Source: Azospirillum sp. TSH64
Lineage (GTDB): Bacteria > Pseudomonadota > Alphaproteobacteria > Azospirillales > Azospirillaceae
Length of the DNA: 64,000 nt
Direction of reading: 5' to 3'
Assembly (NCBI RefSeq): GCF_003116035.1
Contig: NZ_LGQW01000015.1
Span: 5,304,060-5,368,059 of the forward strand
Under the pieces are notes generated by a model that worked only from the letters and a program-made list of their open reading frames with translations, was not told where the DNA came from and ran no database searches. Positions within the stretch are counted from its first letter, which is position 1, and each line of letters starts with the position of its first letter. Positions 16,856 to 25,436 of this stretch are shown piece by piece. The translations under genes and the position numbers were made by a program.

Positions 16856-17606
16856 CACGTCCGCCACCGTCCGGCCCCTGGTGAAGCTGTCGGCCATCCG
16901 CAAATCCTTCGGCCCGGTGGAGGTGCTGAAGGGCGTCGACATGGCGGTCGAGGAGGGACAGGTCGTCGCCATGATCGGCCGCAGCGGATCGGGCAAGAGC
17001 ACGCTTCTGCGCAGCATCAACGGGCTGGAGCGCATCGACGGCGGCGTCATCGAGGTGGACGGCGAATGCGTCGATCCCGGCCAGATCGACCTGCGCGCCC
17101 TGCGCCAGAAGGTCGGCATGGTGTTCCAGCAGTTCAACCTGTTCCCCCATCTGACCGCCGGCGAGAATGTGATGCTGGCGCTGAAGGTGGTGAAGAAGCA
17201 GGACAAGGCCGCCACCCGCGCCGCCGCGGAATCGGCGCTGGCCAAGGTCGGGCTGGGCCACAAGTTCGACGCCTATCCGTCGCAGTTGTCGGGCGGCCAG
17301 CAGCAGCGCGTCGCCATCGCGCGGTCGCTGGCGATGGCGCCAAAGGTTCTGCTGTGCGACGAGATCACCTCGGCGCTCGACCCCGAGCTGGTCGCCGAGG
17401 TGCTGGGGGTGGTGCGCAAGCTGGCCGAGGAGGGCATGACGCTGATCCTGGTGACGCACGAGATGCGCTTCGCCCGCGAGGTCTGCGACCGGCTGGTCTT
17501 CATGCATGGCGGCCGCATCGCCGAACAGGGACCGCCGGCCAAGCTGTTCGACCGGCCGTCGACGCCGGAACTGGCGCAGTTCATCGGCATGGTCGAGGCG
17601 CGCTGA
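16842..17606 (+). CDS. Amino-acid ABC transporter ATP-binding protein
   Basis: 254-residue GlnQ/HisP-type ATPase. Walker A GRSGSGKST at residues 46-54, Q-loop VFQQFNLFPHLT, signature LSGGQQQR, Walker B VLLCDEITSALDP and switch histidine VTHEMRF are all intact. It powers uptake through the two permeases. ATG 16842 has AAAGGAAG upstream and overlaps the previous gene by 14 bases. It is the last gene of the operon and converges with the MocR-type regulator; no strong terminator hairpin is evident in the 56-bp gap. Confidence 0.95.
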   Translation: MSPVNTSATVRPLVKLSAIRKSFGPVEVLKGVDMAVEEGQVVAMIGRSGSGKSTLLRSINGLERIDGGVIEVDGECVDPGQIDLRALRQKVGMVFQQFNLFPHLTAGENVMLALKVVKKQDKAATRAAAESALAKVGLGHKFDAYPSQLSGGQQQRVAIARSLAMAPKVLLCDEITSALDPELVAEVLGVVRKLAEEGMTLILVTHEMRFAREVCDRLVFMHGGRIAEQGPPAKLFDRPSTPELAQFIGMVEAR

Positions 17607-17662
17607 CCGGCGCGCCCTCATCGGCCGGAGTTGTGGGAGTGTGGAGACCGTTCGACCAGGGT

Positions 17663-19189
17663 TCAGGCCAAGATTTCGAGGGCGGCGCCCAGCCTTTCGA
17701 TACCCTGGGCGATCTCACGGCCATCCAGGCCGGCATAGCCGATCACCAGACCGGGATGGTCCGGACGGTCGGAATCCGGTCGGCCGGAAAGGGCTGACGG
17801 GTCGTAGAGCGGGGTGATGGGGTAGACGCCCACACCCGCCGCCCGTGCCGCCGACACGATCATGGCCTCCCGCTCCAGCGGAAAGCGGGTGAGCCAGGCG
17901 ACGACATGCAGCCCGGCCTCGGCCCCGTCGACCCTGACCCCATCGCCGAACCTTGTCCGCAAGGCTGCCAGCAGAGCGGCGCGCCGTTCGCCGTTGCGCC
18001 GCCGCACCCGCCGGACGTGCCGTTCATAGGCGCCGCTGGCGAGCAGTTCCGTCAGGGCGCTCTGCTCCAGGGCCGGCGTGTGGCGGTCCGCCAGCCGCTT
18101 CGCCGCGCGGAAGGACTGGATCAACGGCCGCGGAACCACGAGATAGCCGAGCCGCAAGGCCGGCGAGAGCGTCTTCGACACCGTGCCAAGATAGATGACG
18201 CTTCTGGCCCTATCCAGGGTTTGCAGGGTGGGGATGGGGGCGACGTCGAAACGATATTCGCCGTCATAGTCGTCCTCGATGACAGTGGCCCCGCAGGCCC
18301 GCGCCCAGGCCAGCAGATCCTGGCGGCGGCTGATGGTCATGACGCTGCCGAGCGGGAACTGGTGCGACGGCGTCACATAGGCCAGACGGGCGGGCGGCAG
18401 CCGCTCCGTGCGCATGCCTTCCCGATCCACCATCTGCGGGATCAGCCGCGCGCCGGTGGCGGTGAGGATGTCCCGGGCCGCCGCATAGCACGGATTCTCG
18501 ATGATCGCCGGCTCTCCGGGATCGAGCAGAAGCCGCACGCTCAGGTCGAGACCCTGCTGCGATCCGTTCACCACGATGATCTGGTCGGGATCGCAGCGCA
18601 GCCCCCGGGCCCGCCAAAGATAGGCTTGCAGGGCCGAGCGGAGTTCGGGCGAGCCGGACGGATCGCCATAGCGCAGGCGGGATGGACGGCACAGGATGGC
18701 GGCGTCGACGGCCCGCTTCCAGGTGAGGGTCGGGAAGTCCGACGCGGCGAGTTCGCCATAGCGGAAGTCGATGACGGGCGCATCGGGGCCGGGGAGATGC
18801 TGCATGGGAAGGCCGGCCAGCCGGCGCCCGAACTCCGAAAGCCGGGGTGGTGGCGCGCCGGTGTCCGGTGGCACCGGCCGTTCCGTTTTCAGCCCGTCGG
18901 GTTTCAGGTCATTCGGGCTCAGGCCATCCAGTTTCAGGCCATCCAGTTTCAGGCCCTTCGGCACCTGTGGCCTTGCGCCCTGCCTCACCTCCAGATAGCC
19001 CTCGGCGGCGAGTTGTTCATAGGCGGCCGTAACCGTCGCGCGGGACACGCCGAGGTCGGCGGCGAGAGCGCGCGACGACGGCAGGCGCGAGCCGGGCGGA
19101 TAAACGGCGTTGGCGATCTGGGCCCTGATCGCGTCGACGATTCGGGACGCGATGGTCCTGACCCCATCCGGCTGCGGAAGCGTGGGCAT
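17663..19189 (-). CDS. MocR/PdxR-type regulator (GntR HTH + aminotransferase)
   Basis: 508 residues. An N-terminal GntR winged helix (residues about 10-75; IRAQIANAVYPPGSRLPSSR then LGVSRATVTAAYEQLAAEGY) is joined by a linker to a class I aminotransferase-like domain with the PLP lysine at Lys339 in GTVSKTLSPALRLGY. MocR proteins use PLP, often with an amino acid, as effector. The linker (about residues 77-105) is a pentapeptide repeat encoded by five 15-bp units. The gene is divergent from the PaiB-like gene; an inverted repeat lies between, and MocR proteins typically regulate the divergent neighbour. Confidence 0.9.
   Translation of the reverse strand: MPTLPQPDGVRTIASRIVDAIRAQIANAVYPPGSRLPSSRALAADLGVSRATVTAAYEQLAAEGYLEVRQGARPQVPKGLKLDGLKLDGLSPNDLKPDGLKTERPVPPDTGAPPPRLSEFGRRLAGLPMQHLPGPDAPVIDFRYGELAASDFPTLTWKRAVDAAILCRPSRLRYGDPSGSPELRSALQAYLWRARGLRCDPDQIIVVNGSQQGLDLSVRLLLDPGEPAIIENPCYAAARDILTATGARLIPQMVDREGMRTERLPPARLAYVTPSHQFPLGSVMTISRRQDLLAWARACGATVIEDDYDGEYRFDVAPIPTLQTLDRARSVIYLGTVSKTLSPALRLGYLVVPRPLIQSFRAAKRLADRHTPALEQSALTELLASGAYERHVRRVRRRNGERRAALLAALRTRFGDGVRVDGAEAGLHVVAWLTRFPLEREAMIVSAARAAGVGVYPITPLYDPSALSGRPDSDRPDHPGLVIGYAGLDGREIAQGIERLGAALEILA
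18887..18961. repeat. 15-bp minisatellite, five units, in MocR linker
   Basis: Five contiguous 15-bp units of the form TTTCAGGCCATCCAG, two nearly identical and three diverged, encode a pentapeptide repeat (LDGLK-like) between the DNA-binding and aminotransferase domains. Unit number could vary without breaking the frame. Confidence 0.9.
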
Positions 19190-19214
19190 CGACTGGACCG
19201 GTCAAAAAGATCAG

Positions 19215-19240
19215 AACTGGCTGTTCAGTGTGGGCCAGTT
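19215..19240. promoter_or_regulatory. Inverted repeat in the mocR/paiB divergent promoter
   Basis: AACTGGC at 19215-19221 and GCCAGTT at 19234-19240 form a 7-bp inverted repeat in the 97-bp gap between the divergent genes. Candidate binding site for the MocR regulator. Confidence 0.45.
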
Positions 19241-19286
19241 TTTACGGAAACTCCATCCCGAACTCCAGCTTGACCAAGAGGCCTGC

Positions 19287-19928
19287 ATGTATATCCCAGC
19301 CGCGTTCCGCGAAACCGATCTGCCCTTCATCCATGAGACGATGCGGGCCGTCGGGCTCGCCAATCTGGTGACGACCACGGCCGGCGGGCTGCTGTGTACT
19401 CCCCTGCCCCTGTTCCTCGCTGCCGACGAGGGCGGGATGGGCACGCTCTACGGGCATGTGGCGAAAGCGAATTCTCAATGGAGGGAGACGCCGGTGGCGG
19501 AGGCCCTGGCGATCTTCATGGGGCCGGACGCCTATGTCACCCCGTCCTGGTACGAGGGCAAGAGCCGGGACGGCAAGGTCGTTCCGACCTGGAATTACGT
19601 CGCGGTCCACGCCTATGGCCCGGTCGAGTTCTTCGAGGATGCCGACCGGCTGCTCGATGTCGTCACGCGGCTGACCGACCGTCACGAGTCCTCGCGCCCG
19701 CAGCCCTGGGGCGTCGGCGATGCCCCGCCCGACTTCGTCCGGGCGCAGCTGCGCGGCATCGTCGGTGTGCGGCTGCCCATCGCCCGGATCGACGCCAAGC
19801 GGAAGATGAGCCAGAACCGCAGCGAGGCGGATAGGGCGACGGTGAAGGAGGAACTGTCCAGGAGCGGATGCGCTCGGGGCCGTCAGGCTGCCGCCCTCAT
19901 CCCGGCTATTCCGGACGGCGTCCCCTGA
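19287..19928 (+). CDS. PaiB-like FMN-binding protein
   Basis: 213 residues of the PaiB family (FMN-binding split-barrel, named after a Bacillus regulator of sporulation and protease genes). Recognisable family stretches: MYIPAAFRETDLPFIHETM, GHVAKANSQW, IFMGPDAYVTPSWY, KVVPTWNYVAVHAYGPVEFF and KMSQNRSEADR. The start at 19287 has AAGAGG upstream; the frame continues upstream through the promoter but not as protein-like sequence. The C-terminal about 20 residues are not family-like. In this context, beside a MocR regulator, it is more likely an FMN/PLP-linked enzyme or detoxification protein than a DNA-binding repressor (inference). Confidence 0.88.
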   Translation: MYIPAAFRETDLPFIHETMRAVGLANLVTTTAGGLLCTPLPLFLAADEGGMGTLYGHVAKANSQWRETPVAEALAIFMGPDAYVTPSWYEGKSRDGKVVPTWNYVAVHAYGPVEFFEDADRLLDVVTRLTDRHESSRPQPWGVGDAPPDFVRAQLRGIVGVRLPIARIDAKRKMSQNRSEADRATVKEELSRSGCARGRQAAALIPAIPDGVP

Positions 19929-20502
19929 GCCGGTCCGCACTCGCGGCCGGCATGCGGCTGACCGGTCGTTGCTGTCCAAAAGGAATATAAGCTTATAAAA
20001 AATCTCTTAACGCTTTGCCCGCAGGCCGTTGTGGCCTCACGAGCATTAACTTTTTTGCGGGTGAAAAAGGTCTGATGCGAATTCGTCTTACCCCGGTGGC
20101 TGTAATTCTGCGTGCTAGGTTTCTATCAATCCAGTCCCCGGATTGATCAGTATATCCGGCTTACATCTGGCATCATCCCGCGGAATTTTTGAAAGAATGA
20201 TGCGTGAGTGTGGTTGTGTTCCCGAGTGAATCCGTCTATGTCTTTCGAGATCAACTTTCCAATATGATGTGATTCAAAGTGGATATTGGCTCTTTCAAAA
20301 GAAGACTGTGTACAGGATCGCAAATCCTGTGACCATGATGGGATATAGTTCACCGGCCTGTTGCGGGGGCCTTGACCGGGCTTGTGACGATCTGGGCCAA
20401 ATTTGCCACAAGGTTCGAGAAAAGTTAACCGGATTTGGAAAGGTTTCGTTAACCATTGAAGCCCCAGCATGGCTTCAACGCAACGGAAATAGGATCGAAG
20501 TC
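19929..20502. other. Long, relatively AT-rich leader region before GH5 gene
   Basis: 574 bp without a convincing gene; clearly more A/T than its surroundings. It includes a hairpin at 20125-20147 and, just before the GH5 gene, GTTAACC at 20424-20430 and GTTAACCATT at 20448-20457. The second matches a CtrA half-site (TTAACCAT), but no TTAA-N7-TTAA pair is present. Likely a regulated promoter with a long leader. Confidence 0.5.
20125..20147. other. Perfect hairpin ATCAATCC / GGATTGAT in leader
   Basis: 8-bp perfect stem with the 7-nt loop AGTCCCC; no T-run follows. It could be an operator or an RNA structure in the leader of the GH5 gene; role unknown. Confidence 0.4.
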
Positions 20503-22878
20503 ATGAGCACGACCACCTCGCCGAGCAAGATTGTCGTCAACGCCTACGGCCAGTCCCAGGATGGCGTCGCGGCGCATTTCAAGCTGCTGGTGGATGGTCA
20601 GGAGGTCGGTTCGGCCAATGCGGCCGACGCCTCGTCGAAGGCATACAGCTTCACCGCCGACCTTGCAGCCAACACGGCGCATAAGATTCAGGTCGTTTAC
20701 GACAACGACACCGCGAACAGCGCCAATCGCGACCTCTACCTCCAGTCGATCGAGGTCAACGGCCACACGCTGAAGCCGACCGACGCCATCTACGAACGCT
20801 ATGACGATGCCGCCCCGGCGCCGACGCAGGCCGGCCAGGAAGCCATGTGGTGGGACGGCGCGCTGACCTTCAGCACCCCCGCCAACTACTATGGCGGCGC
20901 CCAGACCGCCGCTCCCGCCGCCCCTGCCGCTCCGGCCGCCGGCACCGCGCAGAACGTCATCACCGTGAACGCCGCCGGCAGCGAGGCGGGCGGCATCGGC
21001 GCGCACTTCACCGTGCTGGTCGACGGCAAGCAGATCGGCGAAGGCACGGCCACCAGCTCGGAAGCCAAGGATTACAAGTTCACCGCCGATCTGGCCCAGG
21101 GCACCGCCCATTCGGTCGAGGTGAAGTACGACAACGACGCCGTCATCGACGGCACCGACCGCAACCTGTTCGTCCACAGCGTCAGCGTCGACGGCAAGAC
21201 CGTGGCGGCCACCGACGCCGCCATGTCGGTCCACCGCACCATCGACGGCGCCGACCTGGGCGCCACCAGCGACCTCTATTGGGACGCCACGCTGACCGCC
21301 AAGCTGGATGCCAGCCATTTCGCCGCCTCCACCGGCTCGGCGGGCGGTTCGACGGGGGGCTCCACCGACGCCGGCAAGGGCGGCACCGCCACCGGCGGCG
21401 CGACGGGCGGCTCCACCGGCGGTTCGGCGGGCGGTGACGCCTCGCTGTCGCTGAAGGTCGGCAACGTCACGGTGGCCGATCCGGGCATGGTGCAGAGCAG
21501 CAGCTCGATCAACGGCTTCCTGCACACCAACGGCAACCAGATCGTCGACGAGAGCGGCAACAACGTCCGCCTGACCGGCGTCAACTGGTTCGGCGGCGAG
21601 GGCTACAACTACGTGCCGTCGGGCCTGTGGGCGGACAGCTACCAGCACCACATCGACAGCATGAAGGACCTGGGCTTCAACGTCATCCGCCTGACCTGGG
21701 CCGACGACATGTTCGACAGCACCGCGGTCACCAACGGCATCGACTATTCCAAGAACCCGGACCTGAAGGGCCTGACCCGGCTGGAGGTCTATGACAAGGT
21801 CATCGATTATGCCGGCAAGAGCGGCATCAAGGTGATCCTCGACCACCACCGCAACGACGGCGGCGCCGGCACCAACGAGCACGGGCTGTGGTACACCGAC
21901 AACAACCCCGAATCGAAGGTCATCGAAAACTGGAAGATGCTGGCCGAGCATTACGCCGGCAACAAGGCGGTGATCGGCGCCGACCTGCACAACGAGCCGA
22001 GCGTGTCGGCCACCTGGGGTGACGGCAACCAAGCCACCGACTGGGCCGCGGCGGCCGAGCGCATCGGCAACTCGATCCAGACCGTCAACAAGGACTGGCT
22101 GCTGCTGGTCGAGGGCACGGAGTGGAGCAGCACGCTGGCCGGCGTGAAGACCCATCCCATCGAGTTCGACACCCCCAACAAGCTGGTCTATTCGCCGCAC
22201 GCCTACGGCCAGAGCGTCGGGCAGTTCAGCTGGCTGTCGGACCCGAGCTATCCGGACAACCTGCCGGCCCAGTACGACAGCATGTGGGGCTACATCTACA
22301 AGAACAACATCGCCCCGATCCTGGTCGGCGAGTTCGGCGGCCAGATGACCAGCGCCGCCGAGCAGACCTGGGCCAGCACGCTGATCAAGTACATGAACGG
22401 CGACTGGAACCTGGACGGCAAGAGCGACCTGGCGGCCGGCCAGCAGGGCATGAACTGGACCTACTGGGCCTGGACCCCGGAATCGGGCGACGTCGGCGGC
22501 CTGCTGGAGAACGACTACAAGACCGTCGATCCGACCAAGATGAACATCATCAAGGCCGGTCTGGCCGCCAACTCGGGCAACTCCGGCACCGTCGCCGGCA
22601 GCGACGAGGCGGTGTTCACCGTGCAGCTGGCCAAGGCGGTCACCACCGCCACCACCATCGAGTATGCGACCGAGGACGGCACCGCCAAGGCCGGCACCGA
22701 CTACACCGCCGCCCATGGCAGCCTGACCTTCCAGCCGGGCGAGACCACCAAGACGGTGTCCGTCCACATCAACGGCACCAACACCAACGACGGCACGGAG
22801 AACTTCCTGCTGCACCTGACCCACGACAACGCCAACCTGGGCACCGCCACCGGCTTCATCACCGACCACGCGGCGTAA
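20503..22878 (+). CDS. GH5-type glycanase with CBM60-like modules and Calx-beta
   Basis: 791 residues. Two N-terminal binding modules (about 5-130 and 150-275) of the same type as in the beta-helix protein, a Gly/Ser/Thr linker (about 280-325), a GH5-like TIM barrel (about 330-685) and a C-terminal Calx-beta domain (about 700-788; EYATEDGTAKAGTDYTAAHG). Catalytic acid/base is Glu498 in DLHNEPS and nucleophile Glu610 in ILVGEFGGQ. It should cleave a beta-1,4-glucan or related plant polysaccharide outside the cell. No signal peptide; the Calx-beta end suggests a signal-less, possibly type I, secretion route. Start ATG 20503 has AGGATCGAAG upstream. Confidence 0.9.
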   Translation: MSTTTSPSKIVVNAYGQSQDGVAAHFKLLVDGQEVGSANAADASSKAYSFTADLAANTAHKIQVVYDNDTANSANRDLYLQSIEVNGHTLKPTDAIYERYDDAAPAPTQAGQEAMWWDGALTFSTPANYYGGAQTAAPAAPAAPAAGTAQNVITVNAAGSEAGGIGAHFTVLVDGKQIGEGTATSSEAKDYKFTADLAQGTAHSVEVKYDNDAVIDGTDRNLFVHSVSVDGKTVAATDAAMSVHRTIDGADLGATSDLYWDATLTAKLDASHFAASTGSAGGSTGGSTDAGKGGTATGGATGGSTGGSAGGDASLSLKVGNVTVADPGMVQSSSSINGFLHTNGNQIVDESGNNVRLTGVNWFGGEGYNYVPSGLWADSYQHHIDSMKDLGFNVIRLTWADDMFDSTAVTNGIDYSKNPDLKGLTRLEVYDKVIDYAGKSGIKVILDHHRNDGGAGTNEHGLWYTDNNPESKVIENWKMLAEHYAGNKAVIGADLHNEPSVSATWGDGNQATDWAAAAERIGNSIQTVNKDWLLLVEGTEWSSTLAGVKTHPIEFDTPNKLVYSPHAYGQSVGQFSWLSDPSYPDNLPAQYDSMWGYIYKNNIAPILVGEFGGQMTSAAEQTWASTLIKYMNGDWNLDGKSDLAAGQQGMNWTYWAWTPESGDVGGLLENDYKTVDPTKMNIIKAGLAANSGNSGTVAGSDEAVFTVQLAKAVTTATTIEYATEDGTAKAGTDYTAAHGSLTFQPGETTKTVSVHINGTNTNDGTENFLLHLTHDNANLGTATGFITDHAA

Positions 22879-22906
22879 GGGACAGCTTTTCTACTGTGTT
22901 TATGGG

Positions 22907-22946
22907 GCCGGCCCGCGTCGTCACTGACGCGGGCCGGCTTTTTTTT
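22907..22946 (+). terminator. Strong rho-independent terminator
   Basis: 13-bp perfect stem GCCGGCCCGCGTC / GACGCGGGCCGGC, 6-nt loop, then eight T residues (22939-22946), 28 bp after the GH5 stop codon. Confidence 0.95.
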
Positions 22947-22949
22947 CGG

Positions 22950-23504
22950 TCAGGCGGTCCTGCCGGAGAGCCATTCGCGACGGAGGAGGCCGTAGACGAG
23001 CATGTCGCACACGCCCTTGTGGGTTGTTTCATGCTCGCGCAGCCAACCTTCCCGCCGGAAGCCCAGCTTTTCGATCAGCGCGACGGACGCCGTGTTCTCC
23101 GCGTCGATTTCGGCGAACAGCTTGCGATATCCCTCGTTCCGGAACAGATGGTCGACGAGTGCTGCGACGCATTCGGCGGCGACGCCCTGTCCTTGACGGT
23201 GCGCCGCCGTGATGTAGCCGAGTTCGAGGACCCCTTGGTCCCGTCCCGGATAGGCGACGTAACGGCCGGCCAGGGACCCGTCGGATTTGTCGATTGCCGC
23301 CCAGCTCCGGCCGGGCCATGTCGGATCCGTCAGCCAGTCGGCCAGGCTGTCCATCGTCGTGAAATGGGGCTGCGACATGAAGCGGCACTGCGCCTCGTCG
23401 GAAAAGGTCGGGAAGAGGGCTGCGGTGTCCTCCCGGACCAGCTTTCGCAAGGTGAAGCGGTCTGTATCGAGTGTCGGCGTGTCCAAAACCAAGGCGGAAC
23501 TCAT
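22950..23504 (-). CDS. GNAT N-acetyltransferase (RimJ/RimL-like)
   Basis: 184 residues. RimJ-type layout: N-terminal LDTDRFTLRKLVREDTAALF, acetyl-CoA-binding segment LELGYITAAHRQGQGVAAE (R/Q-x-x-G-x-A-like loop), then ENTASVALIEKLGFRREGWL. It would acetylate an amine on a small molecule, antibiotic or protein N-terminus. It begins only 4 bp after the stop of the deacetylase-like gene on the same strand, with no promoter space, so it looks like the last gene of the glycosyltransferase cluster. That suggests, without proving, an amino-sugar substrate. It ends beside the GH5 terminator. Confidence 0.85.
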   Translation of the reverse strand: MSSALVLDTPTLDTDRFTLRKLVREDTAALFPTFSDEAQCRFMSQPHFTTMDSLADWLTDPTWPGRSWAAIDKSDGSLAGRYVAYPGRDQGVLELGYITAAHRQGQGVAAECVAALVDHLFRNEGYRKLFAEIDAENTASVALIEKLGFRREGWLREHETTHKGVCDMLVYGLLRREWLSGRTA

Positions 23505-23508
23505 CGGT

Positions 23509-24294
23509 TCAATCCGTTTTCGGGGCGGGGCGCCCCAAGCTGGCGATGCCCAAGCTGGCGATGGCCAGCCATTCCACCGCGGGATGGTCGGCCAGCCGGT
23601 CGAGCAGGCGGTCCAGCAGATCCCAGATCGCCGCGTCGTGGACGCGGTGGTGGGTCAGCAGGCCGATGGGCTCGGCGGGAATGCGCCGGCCCTCGCGGCG
23701 GTCGCGCAGTTCGCGGCACAGCAGGTCGAGCAGCCCGTCCAGCGGCACGGCGGAGCGGCTGCCGCGCCAGTCGATCAGGTCGAGGTGGGTGTTGATCCAG
23801 GCAATGCCGTCACGAGGAGCAGGGGACGGGCCGAAGGCGGAGACGGCGCGGTAGCCGGAGGCCGACAGGCAGGACGGCATGTCGGGGGCCATGCGGTTCC
23901 AGGGCGGGACGAACAGCGGCAGGACGCGGTCGCCGAACAGGCCGCGCAGGGTGGACAGGCCGCGTTCGGCCTCGGCCTGTCGGGTCTCGGGCGGGCGTTC
24001 GGGGCCGAACTCGCACTTCTTCCGGCCGGGGGCGGCGTGGTCGGTGTGGGACCAGCCATGGACCAGCGGGGTGACGTGGGCATGGTCGGCCAAGGCTTCG
24101 GCGAGCGACGGCTCGGCATCGGCCGGGATGACGGCAAGGCCGAGGGGGATGCCGGCATTGGCGCAGCGGGTGAGCAATTCGTCGAGCTGCCGGCTGGCGG
24201 CGACCGCGTCGTCGTCGCGCAGCCAGAGCGGGCAGCGGCGGTCCAGATCGGTCCAGCGGGCGAGTTCTTCGGTTACGGCGGTCCAGTTCGTCAT
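23509..24294 (-). CDS. Polysaccharide deacetylase-like protein
   Basis: 261 residues. The N-terminal RRCPLWLRDDDAVAASRQL supplies the metal-binding aspartates (Asp27-29) and LVHGWSHTDHA the His79/His83 pair, the layout of NodB-type deacetylases; a conserved KCEFG follows shortly after and the later region LTHHRVHD may supply a further histidine. It would remove acetyl groups from a sugar intermediate. Start ATG 24294 has GGAGAAGACACC upstream and overlaps the preceding glycosyltransferase stop by 4 bases. The C-terminus contains a perfect 15-bp duplication (IASLG IASLG). Related small deacetylases commonly occur in exopolysaccharide or glycolipid clusters. Confidence 0.8.
   Translation of the reverse strand: MTNWTAVTEELARWTDLDRRCPLWLRDDDAVAASRQLDELLTRCANAGIPLGLAVIPADAEPSLAEALADHAHVTPLVHGWSHTDHAAPGRKKCEFGPERPPETRQAEAERGLSTLRGLFGDRVLPLFVPPWNRMAPDMPSCLSASGYRAVSAFGPSPAPRDGIAWINTHLDLIDWRGSRSAVPLDGLLDLLCRELRDRREGRRIPAEPIGLLTHHRVHDAAIWDLLDRLLDRLADHPAVEWLAIASLGIASLGRPAPKTD
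23536..23565. repeat. 15-bp tandem duplication at deacetylase C-terminus
   Basis: CAAGCTGGCGATGCC at 23536-23550 is followed by an almost identical copy at 23551-23565, giving a repeated pentapeptide close to the end of the protein. Confidence 0.85.
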
Positions 24295-25436
24295 GGTGTC
24301 TTCTCCGCCAGCATTGCCTCGACGATCTCGACGCTGCGCGCGGAACCGGCCAACGAAGCGGGGTTGAGCGGCGGGATGCGGGCGCCCAGCACCGACTGCA
24401 ACGCTCGGGCGAGGCTGTCGGGCGTCAGATCGGCCTCGCGCAGGGTGGCGATGCCGGGCTGGCGGGCCAGGATGGCGGCGCGGATGGTCTGTTCGACCTC
24501 CTTGCCGTCCTCGAAGGGGCAGAAGACGCTGGGCACGCCGGCCGTCAGGCAGTCGAGCGCCGTGTTGTAGCCGCAGCGGCCGACGCTGGCCGACGCCCGG
24601 CCCAGCAGAGCGCGGAAGTCGGGGCGCACCGGCTCCACCAGCAGGCGGTCGGGCGGGGCCAGGGCGCGCAGCCGGTCGGCCAGCGCCGCGTCGCCCTTCG
24701 CCACCAGGAGGCGCCAGCGCTGCGGCAGGGCGCCGGAGGCGGCGCATTGGGCGGCGGCCTCGAAGACCGGGCGGCCGACCGGGCCGCCGCCGGCGGTGAC
24801 CAGGATCTCGGCGGTGCCGTCCGTGCCGTCGTCGGGGACGGGCGGCGGCGGCACGACGAAGCCGGTGTAGCGCAGCAGCGGCATCATCGCCCGCGTCAGC
24901 GGCCAGCTGTCCTCCAGCGGGATCAAAGCGGGGTCGGAATGGACCAGCACGCCGTCATAGAGTCGCAGCAGGCGGGCTTCGGTCTCGGCCACCCGCTTGG
25001 GCTTGGAGGGCGGGGCCAGGATGTCGCGGACCGAGGCCAGCGTCAGCGGCGGGTGCGGCAGGGAGCGGGCGCGCTCCAGCAGGGCGTCGAACTCTGCGGC
25101 CAGCGCGCGGCGGCCGAAGGGGAAGAGTTCGGTGATGAGGACATCGGGGCGGAGGCTGTCGAGCAGGCCGGTCAGCATCGCTTGCCGCGCGGCGAACAGG
25201 CCGGCGTCGGCGGGGGAGCCGTCGGCGCCCAGCAGGATGGCGAAGTCGGCGCCGTCGCTCGCCAGCGGCGGCAGCTGGTGCAGGGTGGCGTTGCCGGTTT
25301 CGAGATGGGGGGCGGGACGGCCGCCGCTGGCGACATCGACGCGCCAGCCGCGGGCGGTGAATGCCTCGGCCAGCGCCAGCGCGCGGCTGAGATGGCCGGT
25401 GCCGAGCAGATGGGTGACGGCGATCAGCAGCCTCAT
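24291..25436 (-). CDS. MurG-like (GT28-type) glycosyltransferase
   Basis: 381 residues with a GT-B fold. N-terminal MRLLIAVTHLLGTGHLSRAL has the G-x-GH-x-x-R motif of GT28/MurG-like enzymes; the C-terminal nucleotide-sugar site is represented by ILVTAGGGPVGRPVFEAA and SVGRCGYNTALDCLTAGVPSVFCPF. It probably transfers a sugar from a nucleotide donor. ATGA overlaps at both ends tie it to the histidine phosphatase upstream and the deacetylase downstream. It resembles the first gene of the cluster (28571-29884), so the two may act on successive residues. Confidence 0.85.
   Translation of the reverse strand: MRLLIAVTHLLGTGHLSRALALAEAFTARGWRVDVASGGRPAPHLETGNATLHQLPPLASDGADFAILLGADGSPADAGLFAARQAMLTGLLDSLRPDVLITELFPFGRRALAAEFDALLERARSLPHPPLTLASVRDILAPPSKPKRVAETEARLLRLYDGVLVHSDPALIPLEDSWPLTRAMMPLLRYTGFVVPPPPVPDDGTDGTAEILVTAGGGPVGRPVFEAAAQCAASGALPQRWRLLVAKGDAALADRLRALAPPDRLLVEPVRPDFRALLGRASASVGRCGYNTALDCLTAGVPSVFCPFEDGKEVEQTIRAAILARQPGIATLREADLTPDSLARALQSVLGARIPPLNPASLAGSARSVEIVEAMLAEKTP

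Noticed and set aside
18887..18961. The five-unit repeat as iterons of a replication origin
   Set aside because: It lies in frame within the MocR linker, encodes a pentapeptide repeat and has no replication gene nearby.
20147..20470. A 107-codon minus-strand frame in the GH5 leader
   Set aside because: No ribosome site or recognisable family, and it covers the likely promoter of the GH5 gene.
20449..22869. An 806-codon open frame opposite the GH5 gene
   Set aside because: Antisense shadow; the plus strand has GH5 catalytic residues, binding modules and a terminator.
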